Source: Dryas octopetala
Lineage: Eukaryota > Streptophyta > Magnoliopsida > Rosales > Rosaceae
DNA: 64,000 nucleotides
NCBI GenBank assembly: GCA_963921425.1
Contig: OY992832.1
Span: forward strand, 28,051,489-28,115,488
Direction: 5' to 3'
Within the stretch, counting starts at the first letter, position 1; each line of letters opens with the position of its first letter. The position numbers were made by a program, and so were the translations under genes. Positions 59,270 to 64,000 of this stretch are shown piece after piece. The notes below the pieces were generated by a model. That model saw only the letters and a program-made list of their open reading frames with translations. It ran no database searches and was not told the DNA's origin.

Positions 59270-59599
59270 TGCATTCTAGGGAAGTCTCAGTCGTGACTCG
59301 GGAGAGAGATATTTTCCAACTTGCTTGCGCACACCCTTCTGTCTCCTCCGAGTCAAGCAGTTTGCTAAGGGCACGACCTACTTTTTAGAGAGAGAAGAAA
59401 ACAACCCTAACCCATTTCTCACCTTCTCTCTCTATGCACGTTGAAAGCATTTCTGGAGAGAGAAAGTCACAGAATTTCCGTCTCTGCTCTCTCTTTCTCT
59501 CTCTTACAGCGACCCAAAGGGCAATTAGAGAGAGAACGAGAGAGAAGCAGAGGGTCTTCCTCTTATATTTGAAGTGGGTTTAGGGTGTGGATCACAGAA
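59270..59599 (+). promoter_or_regulatory. Putative proximal promoter and 5' leader of the DDT-PHD gene
   Basis: The segment is rich in GAGAGAGA/CTCTCTCT runs (59388-59550), as in many plant 5' leaders bound by GAGA-binding BPC proteins. No confident TATA box is seen. Confidence 0.4.
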
Positions 59600-62336
59600 A
59601 TGGAGTTCGTGGGCAGAACTTTGAGGAAAGAGTTCAAAGGCTTCGGATATTTCACGGGAACTGTGAAATCGTACGCCCCCTCAACTGGGTTCTTCGAGGT
59701 CGTTTATGAGGATGGAGATTCTGAGGAATTGGACTTTGCTGAGGTCTCTTTGCTCCTTGGTGGTGGAGCAAACCTTGTGGAGGTCGAGGTCAAGCAGAGC
59801 CGCCCCGGCCGGAAACCTAAAAAGCGACGCCGTATTGAAAGGAAGCGAGAAATTCAAGGTAATCCAGGTAATGCTGGTGAAGAAACCCTAGGAAATGATT
59901 CTGGGTTTGGTGGGGGTCTGAATGAAAATTGTAATTTGAGTAATGGGTCCGAGGGAAAACTTGAAATGGGACATGGCTTAGGGGAGAATTTGTGGGAAGG
60001 TCTGGGGGTCAATGGGAATTCGAATGATAATGTTAATTCCAGTAATGGGTTTGATAAAACCCTAGGAAAGGAAAGTGTGTTAAATGTTAATGGGAATGTG
60101 GATATAGTTGATACTTTGAAAGATGAGATTGATTTGAATGCTGGGTTTAATTTGAATTTGAATGATGGATGCGACCTAAATGTTGATCTAAATGTTAGTA
60201 AGGAGGACATTGTAAAGAAAAGAGATTGTATTGATTTGAATTTGGATGTGAATGGTGATTTTGTTGAGAATCATAATGAGGGTAGTTTGGGTGGTTCAAC
60301 TGTGGGAACTCCCCATGGAACCCAGAGGAGGGGTTGCAATTTTGATTTGAATTTGGAGGTTGATGAGGAATTGAAGGATACAGCAGGTGACAGTGAAGAA
60401 AAATTCAAGGTTAATCCCAAGTTTGAGATGATCGAAGAAAGTCAAAATAAAGAGAGAAGTGGAGATGCTGAAGAAAAGGTTGTTGAAGATGGTAATGCTA
60501 ATGAGACCTGGAAAGAAGTGTATATTGATATTAATGAAGACATTCCCATGAAGGGTGTTGGTGATCCCATCGACTGTGCAACTGGTGAACAGCTTAATAA
60601 TAGAAATTCTTGTTCCAGTGGAGATTTGAAGGCTGACAATTCTGTTGGGTTTTCGGATACCAACTGTATTAAGGATTGTGGTTTGATGGAAGTTCTGGTG
60701 AAAGATGGCCTTTCCGAAGCCTGTACTCCAATGATTCAGGGGTGCTTAAGCAATTCAGAAAGTCCATACATTCAAAGAAGTAGCCGTATAAAGAGAAGAA
60801 AACTACTACACAATCTGAAATCTTCTACTACAGAGACAATTTTGAGGAGAAGTTCTCGTAGAGGGTCTGCTCAAAATCATGTTTCAATCACATCATCTGC
60901 TGTCAGTGATCCATTGTCCTCTTCTGCAGTTAGTGAAAAAACAGAGGAAAAACCAGCAGTTTCTGGTCGTGAAGAAACTGAAAAGCCTAGTGCTCTTCCT
61001 CAGGAACTGGAATTACCTCCTTCATCACAACATTTAAGTTTAGATGACATTCCCATACTTGAGCTCTTCTCTATATATGCCTGTTTGAGATCATTTAGCA
61101 CTCTATTATTTCTGAGTCCCTTCAAATTGGAGGATTTTGTGGCAGCATTGAAGTGCAAGTCTCCTAGTTCATTGTTTGATTATGTTCATGTTTCTATTTT
61201 GCAAACTCTGAGAAAGCATTTGGAGTGGCTTTCAAATGAAGGTTCTGAATCTGCTTCTAATTGTCTGAGGTATACTCTTTTGCCCCTCTTACTATTTAAA
61301 TCTGATGCCATCCTTATGGTGTTTTGAAACTTCTTTTGTTGGTGCTTGATATTCTGTGTTAATCTTTGATGTAGGAGCCTTAATTGGGATTTTCTGGACT
61401 TGATTACGTGGCCACTTTTTATGGTTGAGTACTTTCTGATTCATGGTTCAGGATTGAAACCTGGTTCCGATCTCAGTCTCTTCAAGCTATTCAAAACTGA
61501 CTACTACAAGCAACCTGCTTCTGTAAAGGTTGAGATACTTCAATGTCTATGTGATGATTTGATAGAAGTGGAAGCTGTAAGGTTGGAGATCAATAGAAGG
61601 TCTTTGGCAGCTGAGTCTGACATGGTTTTTGATCGGAATGTGAACATTGAGGTTTGCAAGAAAAGGAAGGCTCCTGTGGATGCTACTGATACCGCTTCTC
61701 TTAATGATGATGTTGTGGATGGCACCACTGACTGGAATAGTGATGAATGCTGCCTTTGTAAGATGGATGGGAGTTTAATATGCTGTGATGGCTGTCCTGC
61801 TGCATACCACTCAAGATGCGTTGGAGTTGCTAATGATCTTTTGCCTGATGGTGACTGGTATTGCCCTGAGTGTTCGATTGACCGGCATAAACCTTGGATG
61901 AAACCACGAAAGTCACTTCGAGGTGCGGAGTTATTAGGAATTGATCCTCGTGGTCGGATATATTTTCAAAGCTGTGGTTACCTGTTGGTGTAAGTTTGTT
62001 CTTTTCATCTTTACATGGCTCAGTATAATATCACTGCTGCTGTTACTAGTACTAATGGCTATTTTCACTTATTCATAGGTCACTTGCTCTTAATTTTGAA
62101 CTACCAAGCATCCTGCTTAAATTTATTTTCATGAAAAACAAACATGAATGAATTTTATGTTAGTTCCCTTGATATATCTTAAAAAACCTAATATAAACCC
62201 TGAAAAAGTACCTTTTTAGTGTTTGAAGTTTTATGCTCTATGTCGTCTTTTCACTAATCCTATCTCTTCTGATTCCTCCCTTGCACAAGTTGTCTCATTT
62301 ATCATTCCTTGGTCTTTCCTTTGGGTATTTCAATGT

Positions 62337-62400
<64 letters not shown>

Positions 62401-63938
62401 GTATTGCTTTCTGTACCTCTTTCATGCAACATACAAGCAAAATCCACCTTTTCTCCTCTTATTTTGGCTTGTTACTTTTCTTATGGGTTTGAATATAACT
62501 TGGAAGGTTAATAATTGAGTTATTTTCAGAATCCTATGTGAATTAATGTGTGCCATTTTTGTTTGTTTCCTTGAGATAATATTTGAAACTTTGTTGATTA
62601 AAATGAAATTGTACAATGTTGTAATGGCGCCTATTGTATTTACTATACCAGTTCTTAAACCAGTTCTGCTTTATATTTTCTTTTACTTATCTTCTTCATT
62701 TTCTCATAAACCATAAAATTTGTCTCATAATGAACATATATGCTATGCTTTCACAAAACAAATATGTTGTAATTTTATTGCTCTAGAATATTTACTGCTA
62801 CTTTTCATCACTTCGTTATGTTTTGGCTTAAACTGTTTATGGATGTTGCACTTGCAGATCAGATTCTTGTGATATTGAATCCACATTCAGTTACTACCAC
62901 AAAGATGATATGAATAAAGTTATTGAGGTGCTAAGGTCTTCAGGTTTTTCCTATGGTGCGATATTAAGGTCAATCTATAAGCACTGGGACATTCCTGTTA
63001 GGTTTAATGGAGCAAGTAGTAACATTGGTTGCTCAATGCCCCTGGACCCATTGGCATTTTCAGAAACATGTGCTGTTAAGAATGAGACTGACGAGGATAG
63101 AAAAATGCAAGAGGATTCTTGTAATCCTGGCTCTGATGTTTCAAAGTCTGTTAACTTGTTAGATTCAGTGACCGTGATGGTAAGTCCAAAGATAATCTCT
63201 GAAGGATTAGATGAAACCATGCAAGTGCAAAAGGGGTCAGTCATTCAGTATGATTCAAATAGGCCTGCTGATTTCTTAAATCAATCAGACTTGGTGGGAA
63301 AACTTCAGCCTGAAGACTGTTCTTTGGCATCTACTTGCTTAGATGTCAGACGAGAAATTAACAAAGAATCTACGGATCTTGGCACTGTTTTGTCTGCTAT
63401 AACCACTAGAAATGGGGGCCCTTCAGAAGTGCATTGTAGAATTGGTTACACGAACTACTACAGTTTTGGCCAAATTGCTTCATCTGCTGCAGAGGAGTTA
63501 ATGCGTAAATCATCAGAGAAAATTAAGGAAGACTCGGTAATAACAGAAGAGGAAATAATATCAACACAGATGAAGACTATTTTAAAAAAATCTTCCAAGT
63601 TTTACTGGCCAAATATAGAGAACCTAAATACAGATGTGCAGAAAGAGAAATGTGGTTGGTGCTTTTCTTGCAAAGCTCCTGCTGATGACAGGGATTGCTT
63701 GTTTATCATGAGTATGCGGTCTGTTCAGGATGTTTCTAATGATGATATAGTTGGCCTTCAATCAAAAAATTACAGGCAATGTCATCTTAATGATGTCAGA
63801 TGTCAAATTCTATCCATTCATGATCGTCTGCAAGGACTTCTGTTGGGCCCATGGTTGAATCCCCATCATACAGAACTCTGGCGTAAAAGTATTCTTAAGG
63901 CATCTGATGTTGCATCTGTTAAATATTTACTACTCATG
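59600..63938 (+). CDS. Tudor-DDT-PHD chromatin protein (PTM-like), 5' part
   Basis: Exons 59600-61269, 61375-61989 and 62858-63938 join in phase; a GTAAGG donor at 63939 shows the gene runs on past the window. The ATG at 59600 precedes the conserved start; the frame upstream has only a GTG. Domains: a PTM/DIR17-like Tudor fold at about residues 3-56 (FEVVYEDGDSEELDF); an Asn/Asp-rich region with repeated DLNL/DLNV motifs at about 175-255 that resemble EAR repression motifs; a basic patch; a DDT domain at about 480-545; a Cys4-His-Cys3 PHD finger at about 680-727 (CCLCKMDG..CCDGCPAAYH..WYCPEC); and a later CGWCFSC cluster. It is a nuclear chromatin reader by family. The closest pattern is the Arabidopsis DDT-PHD group that includes PTM. 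A C-terminal membrane region, as in PTM, would lie outside the window. Confidence 0.9.
62341..62394 (+). repeat. (CT)n microsatellite in intron 2 of the DDT-PHD gene
   Basis: About 27 CT units; it creates artificial Ser-Leu repeat frames that are not genes. Confidence 0.97.
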
Positions 63939-64000
63939 GTAAGGATTGTTCTGTTTTGCTTTTTAAAATTTCTGTTGATTATAGAGTTGGTTGGTTTATA

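Noticed and set aside
59706-60210. Alternate frames within the first exon of the DDT-PHD gene
   Set aside because: Overlapped by a long frame with clear Tudor and DDT homology.

Overview
This is a stretch of nuclear DNA from a flowering plant, most likely a woody eudicot. The evidence is two long multi-exon genes with plant-type GT..AG introns, AT-rich introns (many kilobase-sized), and a dense mix of plant transposable elements including an endogenous caulimovirid. I cannot name the species from sequence alone.

Layout: (1) 1-4.9 kb, minus strand: a decayed endogenous pararetrovirus (petuvirus/florendovirus-like) with movement protein, coat protein, zinc knuckle, aspartic protease, reverse transcriptase and the start of RNase H, broken by stops and a frame change. 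(2) 5.3-34.0 kb, plus strand: the gene for the large subunit of the nuclear cap-binding complex (CBP80, called ABH1 in Arabidopsis). I could trace 19 exons with consistent splice phases, giving 865 codons. Its introns carry LINE remnants, two MITE-like elements, an organelle-like insert and CT microsatellites. A 4.4-kb block holding exons 15 and 16 occurs twice, on the two sides of a 200-N gap; this looks like unmerged overlapping contigs, not biology. (3) 34.0-55 kb: a repeat-rich intergenic region. Two related LTR-like units (R1 and R2) lie in direct orientation. R1 is split by an 8152-bp Sirevirus-type Ty1/copia element with a CCCTT target-site duplication, a Met-tRNA primer site, long LTRs, a broken pol and an intact 404-codon third ORF. 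A hAT-like element follows near 54 kb. (4) 55-59.5 kb: AT-rich DNA with two diverged copies of a short promoter-like module. (5) 59.6 kb to the end, plus strand: the 5' part of a Tudor-DDT-PHD chromatin protein gene, three exons visible and running off the window.

The two host genes act in nuclear gene expression (cap binding and RNA processing; chromatin reading), but nothing here shows they are functionally linked. I found no clearly new multi-gene system. The most useful observations are the false duplication, the precisely resolvable nested Sirevirus with its open third ORF, the organelle-like insert in intron 6, and the paired promoter-like modules at 55.5 and 57.3 kb.
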